A stretch of 40,751 bases of DNA from Priapulus caudatus (GCF_000485595.1 NW_014577957.1:87526-128276); one strand, 5' to 3'; positions 19,753-29,641 are shown, counted from the stretch's first letter. Numbers and translations: made by a program. The notes: generated by a model not told the origin, from the sequence alone.

Positions 19753-21049
19753 TGAAGACAACGACGAGGGAGATGGGACAACGACGAACGTTGAGAGATT
19801 TACTGTATCTCCTTCCATTGTGCCCCTACCCTACCACTCCGCCCCTTTCGTGAAGGCTTGAATTAGCACTACGCGTAAATTTAGCACTGAGCACGGATGT
19901 GAGTGTTGTAGCGCGCATGTTCAACGGGGAACGCGAGAAGTGAATACGATGATCATTGGGTTATGATTATGATTTTATCACTGTTGTACATGCATGCGAT
20001 TCGGTACTAGACTACCACGATGATCATGTGTTATGATTATCACTGTTGTAGCCGCATGCAATTTGAGTGTTGTACGCTGCGCGATTTACGTTCAACGCGA
20101 GTATGGCCATACGACGATTCATGACTTATGATTATTATTGCGTTATTCAGAGGTTTTCTTTTGGAACGGCGGATCAGGAAGATATCGATCGCCTGAATTC
20201 AAGAATTTCTCAATTCGAGTTGTCTCAAGAGGCTTCCGAGCTATGCATTGGAGGTATAGCCTCACAGTATTTAATCTCACGCGCACGCAGTACAGCTGAA
20301 TAGGCAAAACCCTTAACAAGCTCATTAATGGTACAAATATCTGCGAAAAATTTGAATAGAGTCAAATAACGGCGTGACCGGCTTGCGACTTCAACCAGCA
20401 AAGCAGTCTACGAGTTTCACACAACTTCTAGTCCACAGTGGACGCGATAGAAATGGCATTGGGTGACGTTACAAACGTCAAAATAACAACTATGGAACAT
20501 GCACTCAGCGATCTGTTGCAGGAACCTTGCCCATATCCTTGATACCTCCGGCACAGCTAGGAGTTTAGGCACAGCTAAGAGATTAGCAGGAAAATATAGA
20601 ATTAAAGACATTTATGGAAAGTTCAACGAATTAGATGGGGTTTATGAGCACAGCCTGCGTTGTACCGTTGATTTTTGTGTGTGTTTTGTTTACTATGAGA
20701 CGCGTATACCCTGTTATTATTTTAGGAAAATGTGATTGCACTCGCGTGTTTAATGAGGAATGCGTATAAGGTGACTACGATGATCACCCGTTACGAGTAG
20801 CAGAGATATGATTCTGGATTTGTTTCTGAGTTGATTTTGTTTTGTTTTGATTTGTTTGATTTGGTGCAGAGTTGTTTCTGGTTTTAAATTGGATTTCCAG
20901 TGCTATTGTATATTTACACGCGCGTTAGTTAGGTCAGGGTACCACGTACTTATATTACTTTAACGAGAGGTCTACGTTAGAGATTGCGAGTATAGTGGAT
21001 GAGTTTTTGGACGCCAGTTGTTGCCATTTGAGGGCAAGCAACTTTTTAT
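19753..21049 (+). other. E1 internal region between tandem repeat and polypurine tract
   Basis: No pol or env motif is visible. Imperfect repeats of a segment with ACGATGATCA and GGTTATGATTAT occur near 19950-20050, 20018-20060 and 20777-20800. A modest frame at about 20149-20301 (QEDIDRLNSRISQFELSQ, a possible coiled coil) and another at 20499-20735 are the longest in it; neither has a recognisable domain. The final 250 bases are T/G-rich. Confidence 0.45.
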
Positions 21050-21062
21050 GCGGGGGGGTGTG
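21050..21062 (+). promoter_or_regulatory. E1 polypurine tract
   Basis: GCGGGGGGGTGTG lies immediately before LTR2 and would prime plus-strand DNA synthesis. Its presence shows that LTR2 is a 3' LTR in the same orientation as LTR1. Confidence 0.7.
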
Positions 21063-21990
21063 TGTAATAGAGCGCGCGAGATTTAAATCCCCGCGCTATT
21101 TAAAATAATCTAGTAGTTTTAAAATAGATGGATAGCATCTGCGCACGATCAGCGAGATGCAGCAGCATGACTGGCTCCTACAGCGCATGTCCGTGACGGC
21201 TGAGAGCGGAGCAGCACTGTCGTCACGTGTCTCTGACTACCGCGCGACGTCAGGGCGCACAGCGCGTATTGCGCGGAGACCACCGTCAGTCATGACGACG
21301 CAGCGGTGGAAGGCGACAAATAACCTCAGCTGGGCGAGTTTCCCAAGAAACATATCGGCCCACCTCACGTTAGCGCCTCACCCTAACTTTAGCGTATGGC
21401 CTTCTCCTGTCTCATAAAATTCCATTGCCCGTGTACTCCGAAGTTAGAGCGCCAAAACGATTAGGCGCTCTCCTGTCACTAAGAATAAATGACCACAGTC
21501 AAGTATATTACGCCTAGTTACGCCTGTTTAAGCAACTCATATAAAAACGCTCCCTTAGGAAAAACGGTGGTTCTTGTCTTAGATCATCTATTCTTATCTT
21601 ATCTTCTCCTTTCTATTTCGACGTGTCGTGCGGCTTTATACAATATACTAGCCGTTGTAGCCATATAGTTATCCACACCGAGTAGATCTTTAACGTGTTT
21701 TCTTCTAGCTATTTGTACGACTATCACCTGATTTGTGCGCATCGTGAACTAAATGACCATAAGTAGTGCTTCATATTCTTCTATCTCGTGATTTATTTAC
21801 TTCGTCTTGCGCTGCATCGGACACATCGACACCTCGCTGACGATTCCTTCAAACAGGCAACTATTCACGAGCCAGCACGATAGAGAACAGGGTAATACAC
21901 AACGCAAAGGACAATAACACAATCAAGTCAATGGCGCCTATACGATCGCGAAGCTACACGGGACACGTACAGAAGTAGAACACCTGTACA
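21063..21990 (+). repeat. E1 3' LTR (LTR2)
   Basis: It is a 928-base unit starting TGTAATAGAGCGCGCG and ending ACACCTGTACA. It matches LTR1 and LTR3 throughout but with many single-base indels and substitutions. The hairpin at 21446-21471 is intact. Tigger coding sequence begins at the next base, 21991. Confidence 0.85.
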
Positions 21991-23229
21991 TTTGGACCTG
22001 CAGCGACGCCCATAGATATCATGAAAGGGTTTGAAGTTAGTGGCATATACCCATACAATGCCGACGTCTTTGGTGATGACGAGTACGCTCCATCATCAGT
22101 CACTGACCGCCCGAAAGTGCCTAATCAGGATCAGGATAGCACATCCATGGACGAAAACTGTTCCAGGAGGATGAGCCCCCAGCCACCACCATCTCTTGGT
22201 GAAGACCAATTCGAGACCTATCTACAACACAGAGGACTACAAATTGAAACAGTTCGTTGTGATGTCATTGTATGCAATGGTCGCCAGCCTAAAGTCGGAA
22301 GGGATCACAGATATTACTCACCAGGAGTTGTGTGACAAAGTTACAGAAGAGGCAAGAAAGAATGAAGCATTCTACCAGGCGTTTAGTACATCCTGTGACC
22401 AAGATGTTGTGACGAGTGTAGGGAATTATGTCTTCTCCAAAGCCTACGACAACAATTTTGGAGATCTGGTGATAGCTGCTCTATGCAATACTATGTCGGT
22501 TACTGCAACAGTATATCTGCTTAGAGACGGAGCTGTCTCGGAACTCAATCATGAACCAGGGCAACCAGGGATTACATCTAGAGGTATCGTTCATCTTGTA
22601 TTACGGGGAACCGGAGTTGCTGCACACTACAGCGCTGCGGTGAAAAGACAAACATAGACACAACCCATTCAGGCCGAGAAGGAAGATGCTACAAACATGA
22701 CGAAAAACGTTGTACACAGTTTCACATCCCCTCAGCAGCACAGGACATCACAAGAGCCTGGCCGTACATCGTTTTCACCCGAGGAAGTGCGACCTCTACC
22801 AAAAGCTCCACCTAGAAAAATCTCTACCCGAGGAAGAAACGTAAAACTGCAATATTGACCGACACACCGGAAAAGAATGCTCTTGAAGAAGAAGCCAAGG
22901 CGAGAGAGGAAAAGAAACGTAAAGCAGCAGAATCAAAATCCACCAATAAAGCAGATAAAACGAAACCGAAAAAAAGGCAAACGAAAACGAAAGTGGCAAC
23001 CAAGAAATCAGCAATAAACACTGCTACAAAGTCTCAGAAACGACTCAGATATGAAGCGTCGGATAAGGAGGAAACTTTCTGACTCGTCTCTGACGAACCA
23101 TATTCCAACAGCAGGCCTGGGGAAAACTGGGTTCAGTGTGTTGGTTGTTTAAACTGGTCACATGAAGAATGTATTGCTGCAAAGGAACCTTACCTGTGTC
23201 ACAACTGTGATACCGATGAGTATGCATAG
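21991..23229 (+). pseudogene. pogo/Tigger transposase C-terminal region (copy 2) with PHD-like zinc finger
   Basis: The frame is open from 21991 with AATPIDIMKGFEVSGIYPYN and SSVTDRPK, the end of the DDE_1 catalytic domain of a pogo-like transposase; the rest of the catalytic domain is cut off by LTR2. After a frame change near 22200 an OTU-like segment follows (own entry). From about 22770 the Tigger tail resumes: FSPEEVRPLPKAPPRK, then TDTPEKNALEEE and a Lys-rich stretch (frameshift at about 22835). A TGA at about 23082 interrupts the frame just before a zinc-finger module, GENWVQCVGCLNWSHEEC and LCHNC, the PHD-like finger found at the C-terminus of some invertebrate Tigger proteins. Copy 1 at 13312 has a different C-terminal domain, so this is another family. 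Confidence 0.78.
22196..22657 (+). CDS. OTU-like segment inside the Tigger frame
   Basis: About 150 codons are open in a frame one base away from the Tigger frame on its left. They include an alpha-helical part (ELCDKVTEEARKNEAFYQAF), a VGNYVFSKAYDNNFGDLVIAALC segment (quoted in two parts: VGNYVFSKAYDNN, FGDLVIAALCNTMSV), a beta strand TATVYLL and an end reading GTGVAAHYSAAV. Helix, GDLV.AAL, beta strand and a final HY is the order of the C-terminal half of OTU-fold cysteine proteases, whose catalytic His lies in such an HY motif. The N-terminal block with catalytic Asp and Cys is absent. The assignment is a fold-level guess; it may instead be an uncharacterised domain of the transposon. Confidence 0.35.
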   Translation: MVKTNSRPIYNTEDYKLKQFVVMSLYAMVASLKSEGITDITHQELCDKVTEEARKNEAFYQAFSTSCDQDVVTSVGNYVFSKAYDNNFGDLVIAALCNTMSVTATVYLLRDGAVSELNHEPGQPGITSRGIVHLVLRGTGVAAHYSAAVKRQT

Positions 23230-23569
23230 GTCATAGGCTTAATCTGATGATCAAGCCTGAGGTGGGCCCTTCATTTGGTTTTAGGTAGGCAAGCTTAGCC
23301 TGCTATTGTTGAATCAGGATTGACGTTTGAACAATAAGAGCTAGGCTGGGAAAGACAGTGCAGTTTTGTTTTAGAGCAAAGGAGGACAGTAGCCATGTAT
23401 TTTTGTAATCCTGGATCCACCCCTGGTGTAACAGTACGTCAGTTTGTTTGACGCTGGGAACTTATGAACCCCGGGGTATATATTTGGGAGGAAAAAACCA
23501 GGTAGTTAATAAAAGCAAATGACCGCAGTAACCCTACAGTTTCAAACACCACTGTTTATATTATTTCAG
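23230..23569. other. Non-coding stretch after Tigger copy 2
   Basis: It contains an AATAAAAGC near 23508, a possible poly(A) signal, and no coding motif. It ends in a good splice acceptor (TTATTTCAG at 23561-23569). Confidence 0.4.
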
Positions 23570-23633
23570 ACGAAATATGGGACACCCAGAGCAGAGGAAA
23601 CGTGACCTCAAACGCGCAGCGGAAAGTAATCAG
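23570..23633 (+). other. Exon-like start interrupted by LTR3
   Basis: After the acceptor at 23569, an ATG at 23577 opens 19 codons (MGHPEQRKRDLKRAAESNQ) that run exactly to the first base of LTR3. It is Arg/Lys-rich and could be the N-terminus of a transposase or other nuclear protein. It might belong to the hAT-type frame that resumes after the gap at 26874; nothing in the sequence proves this. Confidence 0.35.
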
Positions 23634-24575
23634 TGTAACAGAGCGCGCGAGATTTAAATCCCCGCGCTATTTAAATAGTCTAGTAGTTTTAAAATAGATG
23701 GATAGCACTGCGCACGATCAGCGAGATGCAGCAGCATGACTGGCTCGTACAGCGCATGTCCGGGACGCTGGAGAGCGGAGCAGCACTGTCGCTCACGTGT
23801 CTCTGACTAGCCGTGACGTCAGGGCACCACAGCGCATGCGCGGGAGACCACCGGTCAGTCATGACGACGCAGCGGGGAAGGCGACCAATAAACCTTTGGA
23901 AGTCTCCTCCCAAGCTGGGCGAGTTCCCAAGAAACATGTCGGCCAACCCCTCACGTTAGCGCCTCACCCTAACTTTAGCGTACGGCCTTCTCCTGTCTCA
24001 ATAAATTCCCATTGCCCGTGTACTTAGAAGTAGAGCGCCAAAACGATTAGGCGCTCTCCTTGTCACTAGAAATAAATGACCACCAGTCAAGTATAGTTAC
24101 GCCTAGTTACGCCTGTTTAAAGCGACTCATACAAAAACCCTCCCTTAGAAAAAACAGGATCTTATCTTATCTTCTCCTCTTTTCTACTTCCGACGTGTCG
24201 TGCGGTTTATACATATACTCGCCGTTGTAGCCACATAGTTATCCACACCAAGTAGGATCTTTACGTGTTTCCGTCTAACTACTTGTACGATTAGGACCTG
24301 ATTGGTGCGCAAGTGAATAAAGATCATCAGTAGTGTTTCATTCTTCTATCTCGTGTTTAATTTACTCGTCTTGCGCCGCATCGGACACATCGACACCTCG
24401 GCTGACGATCACCTTCAAACAGGCAACGTTCACGCCAGCACGATAGCGAACAGGTTAAGACACACGCAAGGGCAATAACATAATTAAGTCATCGCCTATA
24501 CGATCGCGAAGCTACACACAGTCGGCATCTCCCGACGTGTCCCACGAACAGTCTAGACTCTAGAACACCTGTACA
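23634..24575 (+). repeat. E2 5' LTR (LTR3)
   Basis: It is a 942-base TG...CA unit, starting TGTAACAGAGCGCGCG and ending ACACCTGTACA. It differs from LTR1 by a handful of substitutions and a few short indels. The AATAAA and hairpin (24032-24057) are conserved. Confidence 0.85.
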
Positions 24576-24580
24576 TTATT

Positions 24581-24600
24581 TGGTGCCGTGACCAGGATCG
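24581..24600 (+). promoter_or_regulatory. E2 primer-binding site, probably tRNA-His
   Basis: TGGTGCCGTGAC begins six bases after the end of LTR3 and is identical to the site in E1. Confidence 0.65.
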
Positions 24601-24666
24601 TGCGGAAGGGAAAGTCAGCGGCGAGAGAGGAGGCAGAAAGTAAAAGCAAGTATTAATAAGAAACAG

Positions 24667-24722
24667 ATGCCGCTAGAAGAACCGTCCAGCAACCAGCAGC
24701 AGCAGCGTAACGGCGAACGTAC
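24667..24722 (+). CDS. Possible first exon of the E2 chromo-shadow protein
   Basis: ATG at 24667 opens 18 codons (MPLEEPSSNQQQQRNGER) plus two bases, ending at a strong donor (AC then GTGAGT at 24723). The phase matches two acceptors upstream of the chromo shadow domain, ACACAG ending at 25394 and AACAG ending at 25418: either join keeps the HP1 frame. The intron would be about 0.7 kb and would remove the stop-filled CAG/GTC-rich tract. This is inferred from splice signals and phase alone. Confidence 0.45.
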
Positions 24723-25394
24723 GTGAGTAACATACGTGCTTAAACATTGGAGTATCGACGTCAGCACTAAACTATCTAGGAACTGCATTGACATTCGAGC
24801 GCTAGCATCACTAGCAAGCTAGCATTAGTAGCGGTGACGTCAGCATCGTATCATCGCCAGCATTCAGAGCTATCAGACTTTGAGCGCTAGAAGCATCATC
24901 AGCGTCAGCGTAGCGTCAACGTCGACAGAAGCAGCATCATCATCGTAAAGAGATCGCCTGCAGCAGCATCAACATTAACAGCCACGATGGTAACCTTGCC
25001 ATCGTCAACGTCGACTGCAGCAGCAGTAACAGTAACAGCCGCGACGTCAGCTTAGCCATCGTCAACGTCGACTGCAATACCGTCAACAGCAGCAGCGGCC
25101 CATCGCCATAAGAACTGAGACTATAGCAATGCGTATCACACGAACACGCTGAAGCTATTCCTAGCGAAGAAGTGACCTCGCGGCAGCGGCAGCGCAGCCA
25201 GCGCTGGTACAGCGTAGCATGGACGCCGTGTCATGTAAGTACAACACTCATTAATGCTCAGCTTAACATAATGTAATCGATGAATAGTAATTTTTAAAAT
25301 CGAGTAAGCCGTCATGCAACCTATTGCCTAATCCTGCCCCGCTATGAAGCCCACCACTACTGCCTTCCATCACCCTGAACCTCCAATGACACAG

Positions 25395-25704
25395 TGAAGT
25401 TGAAGCGAAACTAAACAGCGAAGATCCGATGCCGGAGTTTAAACGGAAGTTGGAAGAGGAAAAGGAAACGGAGGAGGACTCTTCGAATTCACGTGGCTTC
25501 GCACAAGGACTCCGACCAGAGCGCATCATCGGCGCAACCCAGTCCAGCGGAGAGCTCATGTTTTTGATGAAGTGGGAAGGTAGCAATGAGGTAGATTGGG
25601 TCCCAGCCCGGCAAGCAAATATTAAATGCCCCCAAGTTGTAATCAGATTCTACGAAGAGAGAATAACCTGGCGCACGAATGATGAAGAACAAATTGAGGC
25701 ATAA
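25395..25704 (+). CDS. HP1-type chromo shadow domain protein carried by LTR element E2
   Basis: The frame is open from just after a TGA at about 25388 to TAA at 25702-25704; an internal ATG at 25429 would give 91 residues. A charged hinge ([15 protein letters not shown]) is followed by the chromo shadow domain: [20 protein letters not shown], then [26 protein letters not shown] and ITW. This is the pattern of animal HP1 (CBX1/3/5) chromo shadow domains, which dimerise and bind PxVxL partners. The Ile and Trp equivalent to HP1-beta I161 (dimer contact) and W170 (partner binding) are present. No N-terminal methyl-lysine-binding chromodomain is seen. Chromoviruses carry chromodomains at the integrase C-terminus; here the domain lies just downstream of the primer-binding site, and no pol is visible. 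The best reading is a captured host gene piece. Confidence 0.8.
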
Positions 25705-26379
25705 CTGCGATCATAACTGCAACAGCAAGCAAGCGGCATGATCAAGGCGCAGCGATCAAGCCGCCATTGCAATCACGCTACTATCTACCATATGCGCAGC
25801 CGACACCGCGGCGGATGCAGATTCAACCAGCGACGCGGAGGCAGCCTACACGCTCTGCCTACCAAATAGCACACCGCGGCAGCAGCGAGGCAGCCACAGA
25901 GATGCAGCCATTCAAACAGTTTGAAAAGATAGATATTCTCTTAATAGGCCTATCTAGTAGTTAGACATTTCCTGTGTAACAGGTATATATAATGTGTGAA
26001 GGAGACGGGACGTACAACATGCAAGTGTACTGTCAACAACATGCAAACAGGCACGTACGTCAGTGACCGCAGGCAACCCATGCAAGGACGAAGACGTCGC
26101 TAGCCACAAAGGGGATCACACACCAAAGGCTACGAAGCAACCGCAGCCGCCAATGTCTCGGGCAGTTGATCCTTCGGCCAAGGATTCATCTGCAAGTGAC
26201 CTTGAGGCTCAGGAGCCCGATGACGCAATCACCTACACCCCGGCGGAGGCAGAGAGTACAGCCACAAGCCTTGACATGGAAGAAAATTTGATGTAGGGTA
26301 CGGACGGTGCACAAGATTCACAACCGTCCAGGAAAAGAAAAGTAGACGGGAATAAATCAGATTCCCAACTAGAGGCAGT
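25705..26379 (+). other. E2 region downstream of the chromo shadow frame, small frames only
   Basis: Two short frames can be read: about 25767-25964 (Gln/Arg/Pro-rich, MQIQPATRRQPTR) and 26063-26296 (Ser/Pro/acidic, SAKDSSASDLEAQEPDD). The second meets a TAG at 26294-26296 but continues in frame with SRKRKVDG, a nuclear-localisation-like basic patch, and on into the first tandem repeat. Neither has a recognisable gag domain or zinc knuckle. Confidence 0.4.
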
Positions 26380-26428
26380 ACTAACTGCACAGGGAAAGAT
26401 AAATGTTATAACAACGGCAGTGTAGCGA

Positions 26429-26872
26429 NNNNNNNNNNNNNNNNNNNNNNNNNNNNNNNNNNNNNNNNNNNNNNNNNNNNNNNNNNNNNNNNNNNNNNNN
26501 NNNNNNNNNNNNNNNNNNNNNNNNNNNNNNNNNNNNNNNNNNNNNNNNNNNNNNNNNNNNNNNNNNNNNNNNNNNNNNNNNNNNNNNNNNNNNNNNNNNN
26601 NNNNNNNNNNNNNNNNNNNNNNNNNNNNNNNNNNNNNNNNNNNNNNNNNNNNNNNNNNNNNNNNNNNNNNNNNNNNNNNNNNNNNNNNNNNNNNNNNNNN
26701 NNNNNNNNNNNNNNNNNNNNNNNNNNNNNNNNNNNNNNNNNNNNNNNNNNNNNNNNNNNNNNNNNNNNNNNNNNNNNNNNNNNNNNNNNNNNNNNNNNNN
26801 NNNNNNNNNNNNNNNNNNNNNNNNNNNNNNNNNNNNNNNNNNNNNNNNNNNNNNNNNNNNNNNNNNNNNNNN
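26429..26872. other. Assembly gap, 444 N
   Basis: The run of N begins inside the first unit of the E2 tandem repeat and ends in the hAT-type frame. Its true length is unknown; by comparison with E1 the missing sequence should include the array, about 1.3 kb of internal sequence and a 3' LTR, which is longer than the run shown. Confidence 0.95.
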
Positions 26873-26873
26873 G

Positions 26874-29205
26874 CCACCTGCTTCCACCGCTCATTATACC
26901 CATCCGGCGAACGACGTCGAGGAAAGTGGCGAATTGATAACGGACGTTGGTAGTATGTACCCCGCGTCGGAAAACTATGATAACATACCTCATGAAAATG
27001 TACAAACTTTTCTCAAAAACATTCGCAATCTAACCCGCAAACAAAAATACCACCTGCTAAAGCACCATGCGCGCATGCCACATGACTACGTGTTTCCGTC
27101 GCGGTATATCGCCGTATGCAACAGAAGATTTAATAACCAGTGGATCGATGACTTTTCTTGGATTGTCTATTCTAAAGCAACCGACGGCGCATTCTGTCTC
27201 CCATGTGCCCTGTTTGTGGAGGAGAAGAGGGAACACCTTGGTCTGCTAGTGAATAAGCCGTTCCGAAAATGGAGTAAAAAGAAGGACACAATCAACCCGC
27301 ATGCGGAATGCCTGTACCATACTCGTGCCATGCAAGTTGCGGACGGTCTGATCCACAGCATCGAAACCCTCCAATCAACAATTCCAGCACTCAGCGACGC
27401 TCGTGTCAAAGAAAACATTGGCAGAAACAGACATTGTGAAATGTGTCACCGAAGCTGTGCTGTAATGCAGCAGACAATGCATCGCGTTACGCAGGAACAA
27501 GGAATACCTCAAGAGCGGCGGAAATCCCAGCAATTTCTTTGCCCTCATGAAACTGATGAAAACCACAATCCAATATTGAGAGCACACTTGGATTCACCAA
27601 TCCTCAAGAATGCAACATATGTGTCCACGAAAATTCAAAATGAGGTGATAAATATAATGGACAAGGACATGATCCTCGTGCAGATAGTCAGTGAGGTAAA
27701 TTCGGCAGTTTACTATAGTGTGTTAGCTGACGAGACCACCTCGCATAACAAAGAACAACTGTCGCTCTGTATCCGGTTTGTGGACAAATGTAAGGATATA
27801 AAAGAGGAATTTGTGAGGTTCTCTGGACTACACAGAACCACTGGCTATCACATTGCCCAAGAAATGAAATCTGTTCTCGCGGAGATAGGACTCGACATCA
27901 GCAACATGCGAGGTCAGGGCTATGACGGAGCGGCTGCAATGTCGAGTGAACGTATCGGCGTACAAAAGTTAATCCGTGATGACGCCCCCAAGGCAGTGTA
28001 CATGCACTGCAATGGTCACTGCCTGAACTTGGTAATTGGACATGCCTGTTCCAATACGGACGTGCGCAATATGATAGACAAACTCAAGGCCGTGTGCCTG
28101 TATTTTAAGTACAGTCCTAAGAGACAAGGTTTGTTGGAGCACATCATAACAAAAAATGCTCCTGGCAGTAAGCGGAAGCCGCTACTAAACTTATGTAAGA
28201 CCCGCTGGGCAGAGCGTCAAGAAGCATATACGCACGTCAATGACTCGTACCCGCATCTAGTGACGGCATTTGAAAAGATCGCGCACAGATTACATTCCGA
28301 TATTCTGGACGACGATATTCTGCTATTCAGAGCAGCATGGGATGCTAAGTCAAAACAAGACGCCGTGTCCATCCTGGCATCCATAACCTCGTTCGGGTTC
28401 ATAATGACGTTCAACGTTGTCTACTATTCCCTCGCGCATCTGGAAGTCATCACAGTGAAGTTGCAGAAATCGGCGTTGGACATCTTCAAAGCCCATGAAT
28501 TTGAAATGGTCCAAGAGTTTACAGATTATTTTCGGATGCGGAGAAACACTGTGGACGATGCTATGAAAGACATGTTCACGACGTCCATGCAAATGGCAGG
28601 AAAGGTGGATGTGGTACCCTCCATGCCACGCATCAATGCGTGGCAAATAAACAGAGGCAATACACCAGCTGAGAGCGTGGATGAATACTACAAGCAAAAC
28701 CTGTTGATTCCGTTCACAGACCATATTGTCACGAAACTTGAGGCTCAGTTTTCCGGGCTGCAGACAACCGCCAGTAAATTGCTGGGTCTCGTTCCTACTC
28801 TACTGGTGGAAAACATCGACATCTCGGAGGTTGTGGACATGTACGAAGACGATTTGCCGACGCCTCATCTTGTGGCCACTGAACTGGATCGCTGGAAGCA
28901 TAAGTTTACTAATGTGGCAGACAAACCGATCTCCCTTGCACAGGCTCTGAAAAATCTGTGATGAAACGATGTTTCCCGACATCTTCGTTCTACTGAAGAT
29001 AGGATGAACGTTGCCTGTGACTTCATGAGAGTGTGAGCGAAGTTTCAGCACGATACGCCGCTTACACACATACTTACGTGCATCAATGGGGCAGGAACGC
29101 CTCTCGAATTTGGCGCTAATGACTGTCCATTACAATGATCCGATAGATCTCGAGGTGGTTAACATCTTCGCACAAAAGAACACCAGAAAATTGAAATTGG
29201 ATTCG
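26874..29205 (+). pseudogene. hAT-superfamily transposase with DUF4371 domain (ZMYM1-like), near-intact
   Basis: The frame is open from the gap edge (26874) to TGA 28959-28961; the first Met is 26934 but the frame extends upstream, so the true start is missing. Counting from 26934: TTF-type zinc-finger region (WIDDFSWIVYSKATDGAFCL, then PCALF) at residues 70-100; DUF4371/RNase-H-like core with LADETTSHNKEQLSLC (about 263), RGQGYDGAAAM (about 325) and HCNGHCLNLV (about 358); CKTRWAERQEA at about 420. Between about 27425 and 27585 the protein does not fit the family, whereas another frame of the same DNA does (TEAVL, stop, CSRQCIALRR, then NPSNFFALMKL): two compensating frameshifts. After 28961 another frame gives the hATC dimerisation domain (CERSFSTIRRLHTYLRASMG, then ERLSNLALMTVHYNDP) with two stops before it. 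Likely dead. Confidence 0.82.
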
Positions 29206-29312
29206 GTATTATTGCAATACTGTATTATTATTGTATTGTTGTTGTATATCACACAGTGATCATATCTGAAAAAGGGTCATCTACTTATCCATGCATTCTT
29301 CATTATGTATGC

Positions 29313-29641
29313 AATGTTATGTATAGCCGGCATTTTACTGTTTACGGTTTACACATCGTATGTGTATGTTCCAAACCATCTTTGTGTCCGGTAATACATA
29401 AACATTATTTTACAAAAAAAACTGGTTTGAAAATGTATCCATCCGCAGCAGAAAATACGTCAGAATGACGCTAAAGGGGTCCCTTTTTTCAAAATTTTCT
29501 GGGGGAGGGCCCCCATACCCCCCGCCGTGCTCGGGCTCCTCCCTCGAGTTCCGGGTGTTACCTAATTCGATCCCCCCCGCAAAACTAGCTGGTTACGGGA
29601 CTGACCACGGCCACGAACTAAACATAGAAACAGAGTAAAAC
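29313..29641 (+). repeat. Dispersed repeat R, copy 1
   Basis: About 329 bases starting AATGTTATGTATAGCCGG recur at 29928-30255 with roughly 90% identity in the same orientation. Near the middle lies a GC-rich palindromic block (TTTTCTGGGGGAGGGCCCCC) that also occurs elsewhere in the window. Between the two copies (29642-29927) I see no feature. Confidence 0.9.

Larger units (their letters stand above)
15950..21990 (+). mobile_element. LTR retroelement E1, non-autonomous, carrying an HP1 chromo shadow domain
   Basis: Parts in order: 5' LTR 15950-16884, primer-binding site at 16890, leader with CAG/GTC-rich sequence, an HP1 chromo-shadow-domain frame (17734-18006), an inserted solo LTR of another family (18692-19365), a 53-base tandem repeat (19366-19752), an unassigned 1.3 kb region, polypurine tract 21050-21062, and 3' LTR 21063-21990. 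I found no reverse transcriptase, RNase H or integrase motif anywhere inside. The two flanks (LINE coding left, Tigger coding right) are unrelated and show no target-site duplication. LTR1 is closer to LTR3 of E2 than to its own 3' LTR. So E1 may be a recombinant of two insertions. Confidence 0.7.
23634..26428 (+). mobile_element. LTR retroelement E2, 5' part up to the assembly gap
   Basis: Second copy of the E1 family: 5' LTR (LTR3) 23634-24575, primer-binding site at 24581, leader with upstream exon, chromo shadow domain frame, and the first tandem-repeat unit before the N-run. Over 23634-25240 it is nearly identical to E1 15950-17535; beyond that E1 carries many indels that E2 lacks. The left flank differs from that of E1, so it is a separate insertion. 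Its 3' half and 3' LTR must be in, or lost at, the gap. Confidence 0.8.

Noticed and set aside
20149-20735. Possible env-like gene in the 3' part of E1
   Set aside because: Only short frames, no signal peptide, no fusion-type hydrophobic stretch and no convincing membrane anchor.
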